Shown in pieces: positions 32,001 to 41,841 of a stretch of DNA of 48,544 nucleotides. Below the pieces are notes generated by a model that was not told the DNA's origin, searched no databases, and worked only from the letters and a program-made list of their open reading frames with translations. The stretch comes from Bifidobacterium catulorum. GTDB taxonomy: Bacteria; Actinomycetota; Actinomycetes; Actinomycetales; Bifidobacteriaceae. Location of the stretch: positions 1 through 48,544 of the forward strand of contig NZ_QFFN01000018.1 in NCBI RefSeq assembly GCF_003129925.1. The letters are read 5' to 3'. Positions within the stretch are counted from its first letter, which is position 1. Every line of letters starts with the position of its first letter. The position numbers and the translations under genes were made by a program.

Positions 32001-33017
32001 TCAGTCCTGGGCAGGGATGGCGCTGGGATGCGAGGTGCGTTTGACGACGTCCTCGAACCCGTTGTCGATCATCCACTGGTCGTTGAAGATCTTGCCGAGG
32101 TAGCTGCGTCCCGAATCGGGCAGCAGCACCACGACGACCGCATCCTTGCCGAGCCGGTGCTGACGGGCGTATTTAAGTGCGGAGACCACGGCCATGCCGG
32201 ACGATCCGCCGACGAGCAGGCCCTCTTCGGCGGCGAGACGGCGCGTCATCTCGAACGCCTCGGCGTCGTTGACCTTCACGATGTCGTCGACCACGCTCGG
32301 GTCGTAGGCCTTGGGGAAGAAGTCCTCGCCCACGCCCTCGATCTTGTACTGGTGCACGTCCGCCGGATCGTCGGCCGAATAGATGGAGCCTTCGGGGTCG
32401 GAGCCGACCACGGTCACGGCCCCGTCGGAGACCTCCTTGAGGTACTTGCCCGCGCCGGAGATGGTGCCGCCGGTGCCGATGCCGGCCACGTAGTGCGTCA
32501 CCGTGTGGTCGGTCTGCTCCCAGATCTCCGGGCCGGTCGTGTAGTAGTGGCTCAGCGGTCCGTTGGGGTTGTCGTACTGGTTGGGCTTGAACGCGCCGGG
32601 GATCTCGCGGGCGAGACGGTCGGAGACGTCGTAGTAGGAGCGCGGGTCGCCTGGGCCGGCGTCCGTAGGCGTGACGATGACCTCGGCACCGTAGGCGCGC
32701 AATACGGCGCGCTTGTCTTCGGAGACCTTATCGGGCAGGGTGAAGATCGCGTGGTAGCCACGCTGCTGGGCGACCAGGGCGAGACCGACGCCGGTGTTGC
32801 CGCTGGTCGGCTCCACGATGGTGCCGCCGGGCTTGAGCTGGCCGGACTTCTCGGCCGCGTCGATGATGCGTGCGGCTATGCGGTCCTTGGACGAGCCGCC
32901 CGGGTTCATGTATTCCACTTTCACCGCGATGGTGGCATCGATGCCTTCGGTAACGCGGCTGAGCCTGACGAGCGGGGTGTTGCCGACGAGTTCGGTGATG
33001 GAGTTGGCGATGGTCAT
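32001..33017 (-). CDS. Cystathionine beta-synthase-type PLP enzyme (no CBS regulatory domain)
   Basis: The 338-aa protein belongs to the CysK/CBS fold. The PLP lysine is K44 in MNPGGSSKDRIAARI; the TSGNTG motif and GIGTGGTISG phosphate loop follow. Several stretches match cystathionine beta-synthase rather than O-acetylserine sulfhydrylase: NPNGPLSHYYTTGPEIW, VGSDPEGSIYS, IEGVGEDFFP and LPDSGRSYLGKIFNDQWM. The C-terminal SAM-sensing CBS pair of the animal enzyme is absent. The likely reaction is homocysteine plus serine to cystathionine, with the adjacent PLP enzyme releasing cysteine. Automated annotation often calls this cysteine synthase. Start ATG 33017 (MTIANSITELVGNTP). Confidence 0.85.
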   Translation of the reverse strand: MTIANSITELVGNTPLVRLSRVTEGIDATIAVKVEYMNPGGSSKDRIAARIIDAAEKSGQLKPGGTIVEPTSGNTGVGLALVAQQRGYHAIFTLPDKVSEDKRAVLRAYGAEVIVTPTDAGPGDPRSYYDVSDRLAREIPGAFKPNQYDNPNGPLSHYYTTGPEIWEQTDHTVTHYVAGIGTGGTISGAGKYLKEVSDGAVTVVGSDPEGSIYSADDPADVHQYKIEGVGEDFFPKAYDPSVVDDIVKVNDAEAFEMTRRLAAEEGLLVGGSSGMAVVSALKYARQHRLGKDAVVVVLLPDSGRSYLGKIFNDQWMIDNGFEDVVKRTSHPSAIPAQD

Positions 33018-33505
33018 GTCTCATATCCCTTCGGATGACGATTGGTTCACGTACTGACTGCGTTTGCGGTTCTGCTGGTGACCTGCCGTCGCCCCTTCGG
33101 CGGCCGGTGCAGTGCGGTACTGAAATGAGACGATACCGGATGCCGGTTTCCGGTTGGTTGAGATTCGCGCCGACGTAAACGGTTTGGCTATAGATTAAAT
33201 CGTTGGCCGGTTCGAAATGGTTGGGAAATCATCGAATCCCCTGATCGTCGTATCCGTGCAACCCGTTGTCATGCGACCATTGCGGGAAATCCACGAACAT
33301 CATGCGGGATTCGAACAAGAGAATCGTCCTATTTCAAGTTATGCGTCACTGACCAGCGCCCTGCACGATCACGTGCGACCGCATCATATGCGGCGGGGCG
33401 GCGGCTAGCGACAACAACATGAAAGGAACGTCATGGCTCAAACAGTAGCACACGCATTCGCACCGGCGTGTCGAAGCATTGCGCCTCGACTCCCGCCGAC
33501 ACGAC

Positions 33506-33544
33506 GGACGACGACGGTTTTTGGGCGAATATGCGTCGTCGTCC
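33506..33544. repeat. 10-bp inverted repeat related to the GTCGTCC palindromes
   Basis: GGACGACGAC (33506-33515) pairs with GTCGTCGTCC (33535-33544). The word is shared with 13661-13700 and 33618-33662. Confidence 0.5.
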
Positions 33545-33617
33545 ATCGCGAATTCATGAACCGGCTGTCATCATCGTTGGAATCATGCGGTTTATGATGA
33601 CCGGCATCGTAATCGAC

Positions 33618-33662
33618 GACGGACGACACGGCATTTCGGGGGATTCTGCGACCTCGTCCGTC
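33618..33662. repeat. 45-bp palindromic element, copy 2
   Basis: It has the same GACGGACGA and TCGTCCGTC ends and the same length as 13518-13562; the interior is only partly conserved. Confidence 0.6.
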
Positions 33663-33701
33663 AACGACGAATCCCCATGTGCGACGAAGCATTTCTGCGG
33701 A

Positions 33702-35279
33702 TCACGCGGCGTCGTCCATCGATGCGGACCCGTCCATGCCTCCCTCGCCGTCGGCGAGTCTGGCTTCGAGTTCCTCGACGATGCGCGCGTGCATCTTCTC
33801 GTCGATCCTCACGGTGAAGACGAACACGAGCAGGCTGGCGACGATCAGCGCGAGCGGCGTGTAGAAGGCGAACATCTTGAAGGTGCGGATGTTGGTGGCG
33901 GTCATGTCGGTGGCGGTGGCGGTGCCGACCATGCCGGCGGCGACGGCGATGAATCCGACGATGCCGTTGGAGAACGCGCCGGCGATCTTGTCGAGCATCG
34001 GACGGACGGAAAGGGTCACGGCCTCGTTGCGGCGGCCGGTCTTGAGCTGGCCGTATTCGATGGAGTCGGTGAGCGAGAGGATGGCGGTCATCTGGATGAA
34101 CGTCGCGGGAATGTAGAACAGCACGAGCGCGATGATGACGAGCGACAGGTTCTGCGCGCCGACGATGAACATGACGTAGCCGGCGATCATGAAGACCATG
34201 CCGGCGATGTACAGGTATCGTCGGGGAATGTAGCGGTTGAGCACCGGATAGAGCGGCGCCGCCACAAGACCGGTGATGATCGGGATGATGCCGGCGATGG
34301 AGAACGCGGCCGGCTGGCCGAGCACGAACTTGAACAGGTAGAGCAGCACGCCGGTGGTGGCCACGTTGGCGATGGCGTACAGCAGGTAGCTCAACGCCAC
34401 CCACAGCAGCTGGTCGTTTTTGGCGAGCGCGGCGAACGCCTGCAGCGGGTTGCCGTTCTTCTGCGCCTTGGCGCGCAACACGCTTTCGTTCTCCCTGGTG
34501 CCGAACGCCACTGTGAGCGCGGTGATGACGCCGAGCAGCGCCACGATGATGCCGAAGGCGGTCCATCCGCTCTGGCTTTCGGCCCGGGAGCCGGTGAACA
34601 CGTAGCTGAAGTACGTGACGATGGGGATGACGACGACGGTGATGCCGTTGTAGCCGATGGAGCCGGTGAACGAGCCGAGCGCCGTATAGACGCTGCGTTC
34701 GTGCGAATCCTCGGACAGGGCGGGGATCATGCCCCAGTAGGAGATGTCGCGCAGCGAATAGAGCACGTCGAGCGCGATGAACACCACGACGAACAGGATG
34801 ACGAACCACGTCTCGCTCACATCGACCAGTCCGAACAGTCCCGTGTAGACGAGCGCCAGCAGCAGCGCGGAGACGCAGCCGCCGATGACCTGCCATGGGC
34901 GGAAGCGGCCGAATCGTGTGGTGGTGTTGTCGATGAGGTTGCCGAGCAGCGGGTCGAGGAAGATCTCGGCGATGCGGATGACGACGATCAGGCCGGTGAT
35001 GATGCCGATGAGTCTGGCGGCGAGCGCCTTGTCGACGCCGGCGAACATGGTGCTGGTCACATAGACGACGAAATAGGTGCTCAATGCGTTGTAGAACGCG
35101 GCCTGCCCGAGATTGCCTACCGCATAGCAGATGCGACGGCCGATGCCGCCGGTCTTCGCCCCGCCGACGTTCGGCGTCGGCGGTGTCGTCGGTGGCGTCG
35201 GTGCCGCCGCTGTCCGGGCGGCGGATTCCGGTCGGGATTTCGTTGATTGAACCTGTTGTGATTGCGATGCGCGCTTCAT
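33702..35279 (-). CDS. GPH-family galactoside:cation symporter (LacS-like, no IIA domain)
   Basis: The 525-aa membrane protein belongs to the glycoside-pentoside-hexuronide family. Typical segments are ICYAVGNLGQAAFYNALSTYFVVYVTS, EIFLDPLLGNLIDNTTTRFGRFRPWQVIGG and RDISYWGMIPALSEDSHERS. The loop SLTDSIEYGQLKTGRRNEAVTLSVRPMLDKIAGA also matches. An N-terminal Pro/Thr-rich tail of about 45 residues is unusual. The C-terminus has a short charged tail and no PTS IIA domain. It is divergent from a GH2 beta-galactosidase and should import lactose or related galactosides. I chose ATG 35279 (MKRASQSQ), preceded by AAGGAGAAGGCT. Confidence 0.9.
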   Translation of the reverse strand: MKRASQSQQVQSTKSRPESAARTAAAPTPPTTPPTPNVGGAKTGGIGRRICYAVGNLGQAAFYNALSTYFVVYVTSTMFAGVDKALAARLIGIITGLIVVIRIAEIFLDPLLGNLIDNTTTRFGRFRPWQVIGGCVSALLLALVYTGLFGLVDVSETWFVILFVVVFIALDVLYSLRDISYWGMIPALSEDSHERSVYTALGSFTGSIGYNGITVVVIPIVTYFSYVFTGSRAESQSGWTAFGIIVALLGVITALTVAFGTRENESVLRAKAQKNGNPLQAFAALAKNDQLLWVALSYLLYAIANVATTGVLLYLFKFVLGQPAAFSIAGIIPIITGLVAAPLYPVLNRYIPRRYLYIAGMVFMIAGYVMFIVGAQNLSLVIIALVLFYIPATFIQMTAILSLTDSIEYGQLKTGRRNEAVTLSVRPMLDKIAGAFSNGIVGFIAVAAGMVGTATATDMTATNIRTFKMFAFYTPLALIVASLLVFVFTVRIDEKMHARIVEELEARLADGEGGMDGSASMDDAA

Positions 35280-35647
35280 AGCCTTCTCCTTAGAAGACAC
35301 ATGATGATGAAGATCATCCTTTGATCCGACAATCGCGATACTAATGCATTACTAATTAAAAGTAAAATTCATTACTTACGGTCGCCATACCGGCGTGTTG
35401 CCTGCGACCACTGTCGGTCAACGGCTGTATATCGTTGCAATATCAGTCACAATTGCCGTCGCGCAACAACGTCGCACCTTCTGTCGGCCATGATGTAGAT
35501 GCGGCAATTCACATGATTATCCAGTATTGCCAACACTCGGTATTTGCCAAAATACCAGTCTATGATTACTTTATTCAGTAAAGAGATTTACTCACTCTTG
35601 GATATATCATTAACAACGATGTAATGAATGTCAGAAAGGCATGCACC
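35280..35647. promoter_or_regulatory. Divergent control region of the galactoside transporter and beta-galactosidase
   Basis: The 368-bp, A/T-rich region holds two palindromes of one type: AAGTAA/TTACTT (35360-35377) near the transporter and AGTAAA/TTTACT (35577-35592) near the hydrolase. A related site precedes the LacI gene at 39980-39994. Confidence 0.55.
35577..35592. promoter_or_regulatory. Candidate LacI operator upstream of the beta-galactosidase
   Basis: AGTAAA-GAGA-TTTACT is a perfect inverted repeat 55 bp before the beta-galactosidase ATG. Confidence 0.55.
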
Positions 35648-38600
35648 ATGACCGGCAACGCAACCACATCACTACAGCAGCGCATCATCATCGGCACGGC
35701 ATCCGAGGCGTCACCGGACTGGCTTCGCGATCCGGAGGTGTTCGCGGTCAACCGTATGCCCGCCCACTCCGACCACCGATGCTACGACCACACGCCGGCG
35801 TGCGGCGAGTCGTCGAATCTTACGGCCAGCCTCGACGGGCGCTGGCGGGTGAACGTCGTGGAGGCTGCGGAGGACGGCAAAGCGGATGGCAGCGCCGGAT
35901 TCTCCGTGACCGCGGCCCCGGACACCGCCTGCCCCGACTTCGCCCGCCCCGACTTCGACGACTCCGGCTTCGGCACCATCGCCGTGCCGTCGCATCTGGA
36001 AACGGCCGGATATCTTCCGCCGAAATACGTGAACGTCCAATACCCTTGGGACGGCCACGACGACCCGTGCGCGCCCGACGTGCCCCGGAGGAACCATGTG
36101 GCGCTGTACCGTCGCACGTTCGCGGCCTCCGGCCCCATCCGCTCGGCGATTCGCGACGGCCGGCGCGTGACCCTCGTCTTCCACGGCGCGCAGACCGCCA
36201 TATACGTGTGGCTCAACGGCATGTTCATCGGCTACGGCGAGGATTCCTTCACCCCTAGCGAATTCGACGTGACCGACGCCGTCATCGACGGCGACAACGT
36301 GCTGGCCGTCGCATGCTACGAGTATGCGAGCGCCAGCTGGCTGGAGGACCAGGACTACTGGCGTCTTCACGGCCTGTTCCGCAGCGTGGAATTGACCGCA
36401 TGGCCGGCCGCGCACATCGGCGACATGCGGATCGTCGCCGACTTCGACCACAGGCGCGGCGAAGGACTGCTCGACATCCGCACCGAACTGCATGGGGCCG
36501 TCCCGGGAACGGCACGCACCGTGACGGCGCAGCTGATCGACGCCGACGGCGACGTCGTGTGGCGCTCCCCGCACGACGTCGGGCCAGTCCGGGACGACGG
36601 CGCGGCGGCGGACGGCGACGACGGCATGGCCGATGCCGCCATGCTCAGCTGGAACACCGCCGTGGAATGCGCGCACCCGTGGAGCGCCGAGGACCCGTAC
36701 CTGTACACGCTGCGCCTGACCGTGACCGACGCGGAAGGGTCGGTAGTGGAGGTCGCCGAGCAGCGCATCGGATTCCGTCGATTCGCCATCGAAGACGGCA
36801 TCATGAAGATCAACGGCAAACGCATCGTGTTCAAGGGCGTGGACCGTCACGAGTTCGACGCCCGACGCGGCCGCGCAGTCACCGAGGAGGACATGCTCTG
36901 GGACGTGCGCTTCCTGAAGCGGCACAACCTCAACGCCGTACGCACCTCGCATTATCCGAACCAGAGCCGATGGTACGAGCTGTGCGACGAATACGGCATC
37001 TATCTCATCGACGAGACGAACCTCGAAACACATGGCACCTGGTCCGCCCCCGGCGACGGGGTGACGCCCGAGACCAACGTGCCCGGCAACGACGCGCGAT
37101 GGGAGGGTGCCTGCCTCGACCGCGTGGACTCCATGATCCGGCGCGATTTCAACCATCCGAGCGTGGTCATCTGGTCGCTGGGCAACGAATCCTATGCGGG
37201 CACGGTGATCCAGGCCATGCACGACCTGGTGCACGAGCTCGACGCCATGCGCCCCGTGCATTACGAGGGCGTGTTCTGGAACCGCAAATTCGACGCCGCC
37301 TCCGACATCGAAAGCCGCATGTACGCCAAGCCGGCTGAAATCGAGGAATATCTCACGAACGACCCGAAGAAGCCGTATATCTCATGCGAATACATGCATG
37401 CGATGGGTAATTCCGTGGGCGGCATGCAACTGTATACGGCGCTCGAACGGTATCCGCGGTATCAGGGCGGGTTCATCTGGGACTACATCGACCAGGCGTT
37501 GTGGCAGCGGCTCGGCGACGGGTCCGAGCGTCTCACCTACGGCGGCGACTGGGATGACCGTCCGCATGACTACGAGTTCGCCGGGGACGGCATCGTATTC
37601 GCCGACCGCACCATCTCACCCAAGGCGCAGGAGGTGAAGCAGCTGTATGCGAACGTGAGGATCACGCCGGACGCCACGGGTGTGACCATTGCGAACGGGA
37701 ACCTGTTCGTGCCGACCGGAGGATACGTGTTCACGGCCCGTCTGCTGGTCGACGGCGTCGAGCGGTGGAAGGCGGATTACCGGTTCGAGGTGCCCGCCGG
37801 CGAGACGCGGCGCTTCGACGTCGCATTCCCCGATGCCGGCGACTTCGCTCGCGTTGACGGCGGAACCGTGGAGGTGACGTATGAGGTCGACCAGCGTCTG
37901 GCCAAGGCGACCCCATGGGCCGAGGCCGGCTATGAGCTCGCGTTCGGCCAGCACACGATCGCGGTGGAGTCGAAGGCGGACGGCGGGGACGACGGGAACG
38001 GCGGTACGCGGCCCAATGCCATCGAGGTCGTCGACGGGCGCTGGAACCTCGGCATCCATAGCGTGGCCGGCGACAGTGGCATGGCCGGACGTGGCACAGG
38101 CACGACCGGCGACGACGATTTCGAGGTGCTGCTTTCCCGCACGCAGGGCGGCATGGTGTCGCTGCGCCGCGGCAGGCGCGAAATGGTGATCCGCAGGCCG
38201 CAGATCGTGACGTTCCGGCCGCTGACCGACAACGACCGCGGCAACGGGAGCGGATTCGAGCGCGCACAGTGGTTCGGAGCCGGACGCTACGCCCGCGTGG
38301 CCGACACCCGGTTCGACGCGGCGCCGGACCGTATCACGGCCGAATACGTCTACGAACTGGCCGAACCGCGGCACACCCGCGTGACGGTGCGGTACGAGGT
38401 GGATGGCGCCGGCACGGTGCATCTGACGGCATCCTATCCCGGTGCGGCAGATGCGCCGACACTGCCGGCGTTCGGCCTGGAGTGGATGCTTCCCGCGCAG
38501 TACACGAATCTGCGGTTCTACGGCCCCGGCCCCGAAGAGACGTATCCCGACCGCAAGCTCGGCGGCAGGCTCGGCATCCACGAGACCACCGCCGCGGATT

Positions 38601-38929
38601 CCGTCGCCCAGTATCTGGTGCCGCAGGAAACCGGCAACCATGAGGACGTGCGCTGGGCGGAGGTCACGGACGAGCACGGCCACGGCATGCGGGTCTCGCA
38701 GGCCGGGGCCGACCGCTTCAGCGCGAGCCTGCTCCCCTACTCATCCCTGATGCTGGAGGAGGCCACGCACCAGAACGAGCTGCCACAGCCGCGTCACACG
38801 TTCCTGCGGCTGCTTGCGGCCCAGATGGGTGTGGGCGGCGATGACTCGTGGGGCGCGCCCGTGCACCGGCGGTACCTGCTCGACGCCGCCAAACCGCTGA
38901 CGCTCGACGTGCATATCGAACTGATCTAG
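35648..38929 (+). CDS. lacZ: Beta-galactosidase, GH2 family (LacZ-type)
   Basis: The 1093-aa protein is a large LacZ-type glycoside hydrolase. Order: jelly-roll sugar-binding domain (SLDGRWRVNVVEA...VPSHLETAGY), immunoglobulin-like domain, TIM barrel with acid/base E514 in SLGNESYAG and nucleophile E581 in ISCEYMHAMGNSVGG, then a beta-sandwich and a C-terminal LacZ small-chain domain (FYGPGPEETYPDRKLGGRLGIH). No signal peptide is seen, so it acts in the cytoplasm on imported lactose or galacto-oligosaccharides. ATG at 35648 has AAAGG eight bases upstream; the ATG at 35624 does not. The length exceeds E. coli LacZ by about 70 residues. It converges with a LacI gene, leaving 6 bp between stops. 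Confidence 0.96.
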   Translation: MTGNATTSLQQRIIIGTASEASPDWLRDPEVFAVNRMPAHSDHRCYDHTPACGESSNLTASLDGRWRVNVVEAAEDGKADGSAGFSVTAAPDTACPDFARPDFDDSGFGTIAVPSHLETAGYLPPKYVNVQYPWDGHDDPCAPDVPRRNHVALYRRTFAASGPIRSAIRDGRRVTLVFHGAQTAIYVWLNGMFIGYGEDSFTPSEFDVTDAVIDGDNVLAVACYEYASASWLEDQDYWRLHGLFRSVELTAWPAAHIGDMRIVADFDHRRGEGLLDIRTELHGAVPGTARTVTAQLIDADGDVVWRSPHDVGPVRDDGAAADGDDGMADAAMLSWNTAVECAHPWSAEDPYLYTLRLTVTDAEGSVVEVAEQRIGFRRFAIEDGIMKINGKRIVFKGVDRHEFDARRGRAVTEEDMLWDVRFLKRHNLNAVRTSHYPNQSRWYELCDEYGIYLIDETNLETHGTWSAPGDGVTPETNVPGNDARWEGACLDRVDSMIRRDFNHPSVVIWSLGNESYAGTVIQAMHDLVHELDAMRPVHYEGVFWNRKFDAASDIESRMYAKPAEIEEYLTNDPKKPYISCEYMHAMGNSVGGMQLYTALERYPRYQGGFIWDYIDQALWQRLGDGSERLTYGGDWDDRPHDYEFAGDGIVFADRTISPKAQEVKQLYANVRITPDATGVTIANGNLFVPTGGYVFTARLLVDGVERWKADYRFEVPAGETRRFDVAFPDAGDFARVDGGTVEVTYEVDQRLAKATPWAEAGYELAFGQHTIAVESKADGGDDGNGGTRPNAIEVVDGRWNLGIHSVAGDSGMAGRGTGTTGDDDFEVLLSRTQGGMVSLRRGRREMVIRRPQIVTFRPLTDNDRGNGSGFERAQWFGAGRYARVADTRFDAAPDRITAEYVYELAEPRHTRVTVRYEVDGAGTVHLTASYPGAADAPTLPAFGLEWMLPAQYTNLRFYGPGPEETYPDRKLGGRLGIHETTAADSVAQYLVPQETGNHEDVRWAEVTDEHGHGMRVSQAGADRFSASLLPYSSLMLEEATHQNELPQPRHTFLRLLAAQMGVGGDDSWGAPVHRRYLLDAAKPLTLDVHIELI

Positions 38930-38935
38930 CCGCCG

Positions 38936-40012
<1,077 letters not shown>

Positions 40013-40150
40013 TCAGGCCACCTATGTCGCCATGCCGGACAGCGGGACGACATGACGGAGATCGCGGGACGGAGCATTCCGCCCGTCCTCGGTCATGCTG
40101 CGCGAGCCAGCTCCCGACGTCGTATGCGGCACGCACCCTGACGAGAGGAG

Positions 40151-40263
40151 GGCGGCATGTGTTCCGCGATCGTAGGCTAGTGGAGGTGGCTGCTAGGCTT
40201 TACCCAGCAGCCTCCGGAACGGCGGCCGAACGGCCTTGAGTGTATCGCGGGACACATGCCGCC
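40151..40263 (-). ncRNA. Structured 113-nt element with three-way-junction folding potential
   Basis: Outer arms GGCGGCATGTGTTCCGCGAT (40151-40170) and its complement at 40244-40263 pair over 20 bp with one wobble. Inside are GGCTGCT/AGCAGCC (40188-40212, extended by GGAGG/CCTCC with a bulge) and GGCC-GAAC-GGCC (40224-40235). It starts 18 bp past the NTF2-fold gene on the minus strand. It could be a terminator, a structured RNA or a small inverted-repeat mobile element; the type label is a guess. Confidence 0.5.
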
Positions 40264-40280
40264 CGACTCCCGCACCCCCG

Positions 40281-40613
40281 CTACGCGGGACGGATCACCA
40301 GTTCCTGGATGAGACCCTCGGCGTCGTCCACGTTCTCTATCTGCGCCAGCGCATGGATGATGGTGCCGCGGTAGTTGGCGTAGAAGTTCATCGTGCGGCT
40401 GTTGACCATATGGGGGTCGAGGATGGAGTATCCCCCGAGCACGAACTGGTTGTGGAAGAACATGTCCACCGCCTTGCGGCCGTAGACGAACGAGTTCTCG
40501 CGTCCGACCAGCGAGGGGCAGTAGTCGAACAGCCGGCATTCCTCGACGAAGCATTCGGCGAGCGCCCTGTGGTCCTTGCTCCGCAGGGCCTTGATGTAGT
40601 CATCGATGATCAT
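40281..40613 (-). CDS. NTF2-like (SnoaL/ketosteroid-isomerase-fold) small protein
   Basis: The 110-aa protein fits the NTF2 fold: an N-terminal helix pair (MIIDDYIKALRSKDHRALAECFVEECRLFDY), the GRKAVDMFFHNQF segment typical of SnoaL-like proteins, then beta strands. Members are small lyases, isomerases or binding proteins; ketosteroid isomerase and bile-acid dehydratase BaiE share the fold. Catalytic residues cannot be assigned with confidence. It follows an HsdA-like dehydrogenase on the same strand with an 88-bp gap. The ATG at 40613 is preceded by AGGAGAG. The substrate is unknown. Confidence 0.65.
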   Translation of the reverse strand: MIIDDYIKALRSKDHRALAECFVEECRLFDYCPSLVGRENSFVYGRKAVDMFFHNQFVLGGYSILDPHMVNSRTMNFYANYRGTIIHALAQIENVDDAEGLIQELVIRPA

Positions 40614-40701
40614 GTGGTTCTCTCCTGTGAAAATCCCGGTGATTATGTTGTGATCGCGTGATGGTTGCGTGGTGGCTGAGAAGACCGTGCGCCGCGACGC
40701 G

Positions 40702-41481
40702 TCAGTAGACCTTCTCGGAGTGCAGCAGCGCGTCGGTGCCGCCGTCGGCGAACAGCACCACGCCGTTGAGGCCGCTCGCCTCGGGGGATGCGACGAACGC
40801 GATGACGTTGGCGACCTCGACGGGGTCCATGAGCGGCTCCTCGCCGTAATGGGTGGGCACGGGCAGCGCCTCCATGGCCACGCGCTGCTCGGGCAGCATG
40901 TTCGCGGTCATGGCGGTGCGCACGTTGCCGGGCGCCACGGCGTTGAGCCGCACGCCGGACGCGCCCCACTGCGCGCTCATGCGGCGCGCCCAGCGCGCGA
41001 GCGAGTACTTGGTGGCCGCGTAGAACGTGTGCCCGACCTTGGGGTCGTAGTCCTTGACGAGGTTGACGATGCGCGCCTCGTCGGGGTTGTTGTTGAGCAT
41101 GCCGACCACGTCCATGCGGGCCGAGCCCTGGGCTATGGAGTTCGACGACGTGACCACGCAGCTGCCGTGCCGCTTCCTCAGCAGGTCGAACACGCCTTCG
41201 GCCATGGTGGTGGCGCCGAAGTAGTTCAGCGAGATGATGAGCGGGATGGGGGCGCGGCCGCCGGAGACGCCGGCGTTGCAGATCATGGCGTCGATGCCGT
41301 CGGGGTATCGTTCGTGCAATTCGTCGAGCGCGTACCGCCGTCCCTCCTTGGTGGCGAGGTTCGCGTTGATGTCACCTCCCTTCAGGTCGATGTTGACGAC
41401 CTCGTGGCCGCGTTTCGCGAGTATCTCCGCGGTCTTGGCCCCGATGCCGCTCGTCGCGCCGGTGATGACATACACGCCCAT
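40702..41481 (-). CDS. SDR of the 3-alpha-hydroxysteroid dehydrogenase/carbonyl reductase (HsdA-like) family
   Basis: The 259-aa protein starts [21 protein letters not shown]. It shows the HsdA-type features: a short [20 protein letters not shown] cofactor segment, [16 protein letters not shown], the serine in [21 protein letters not shown] as Tyr/Lys, [16 protein letters not shown], and [26 protein letters not shown] at the end. This is closer to Comamonas 3-alpha-HSD than to the other SDRs in the window. The family also reduces quinones and other carbonyls, so a steroid substrate is only one possibility. ATG at 41481 follows AAAGGACGGAAC; the GTG-started frame to 41514 is less likely. It pairs with the NTF2-like gene downstream. 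Confidence 0.8.
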   Translation of the reverse strand: MGVYVITGATSGIGAKTAEILAKRGHEVVNIDLKGGDINANLATKEGRRYALDELHERYPDGIDAMICNAGVSGGRAPIPLIISLNYFGATTMAEGVFDLLRKRHGSCVVTSSNSIAQGSARMDVVGMLNNNPDEARIVNLVKDYDPKVGHTFYAATKYSLARWARRMSAQWGASGVRLNAVAPGNVRTAMTANMLPEQRVAMEALPVPTHYGEEPLMDPVEVANVIAFVASPEASGLNGVVLFADGGTDALLHSEKVY

Positions 41482-41841
41482 GTTCCGTCCTTTCGCCGAT
41501 CCCGCGGCCACCATCGTTGCGTGAATGCCGCGGAACGAAACCGAATATTGCCGAATGTTGTTGGATTGTCCTCCGAAAGCGCCTCTGCCGGAAGGTGTCT
41601 TCCACTGTATAGCGTCATGGACGATGCGCCACGGACCTTGCCAGCATTTGCAGAAGGGGTGACGCCGTCCGCGCGGGCATCGCGAATGTGAGGAAGATTA
41701 CAGCGGCAATTGTCGGCACGCGGTGGCGGCGGCGTGCGCGCGCTTATTAAACTTGTATCGGCTTTGACGGGGACTTCCCGCAGAGACTGGAGATCTGGCA
41801 TCCCACCGCGAGGGTGGCGTATGCCGTATGGAGGCAGCGTA
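41482..41841. other. Divergent intergenic region, SDR / coaBC
   Basis: The 360-bp gap contains the promoters of both genes. A compact hairpin (41797-41825) lies just before the coaBC ribosome binding site. No gene is apparent. Confidence 0.4.
41797..41825 (+). promoter_or_regulatory. Hairpin in the coaBC leader
   Basis: GGCAT-C-CCACC-GCGAG-GGTGG-CGT-ATGCC forms a two-part stem ending four bases before the GGAGG ribosome binding site of coaBC. It may affect translation starts; no known riboswitch class was recognised. Confidence 0.4.

Larger units (their letters stand above)
33018..33701. other. Long intergenic region with palindromic elements
   Basis: The 684-bp gap has no supportable gene. 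It contains GGACGACGAC/GTCGTCGTCC (33506-33544) and the 45-bp element at 33618-33662. Its base composition is lower in GC than the genes around it, especially 33170-33330. The promoter of the cbs-like gene should lie at its left end. Confidence 0.5.

Noticed and set aside
33018..33701. Small genes in the long gap before the galactoside transporter
   Set aside because: The available frames lack ribosome binding sites and recognisable sequence, and they cross the palindromic repeats.
40151..40263. tRNA or known riboswitch
   Set aside because: The stems do not form a cloverleaf, no T-loop or conserved riboswitch core is present.
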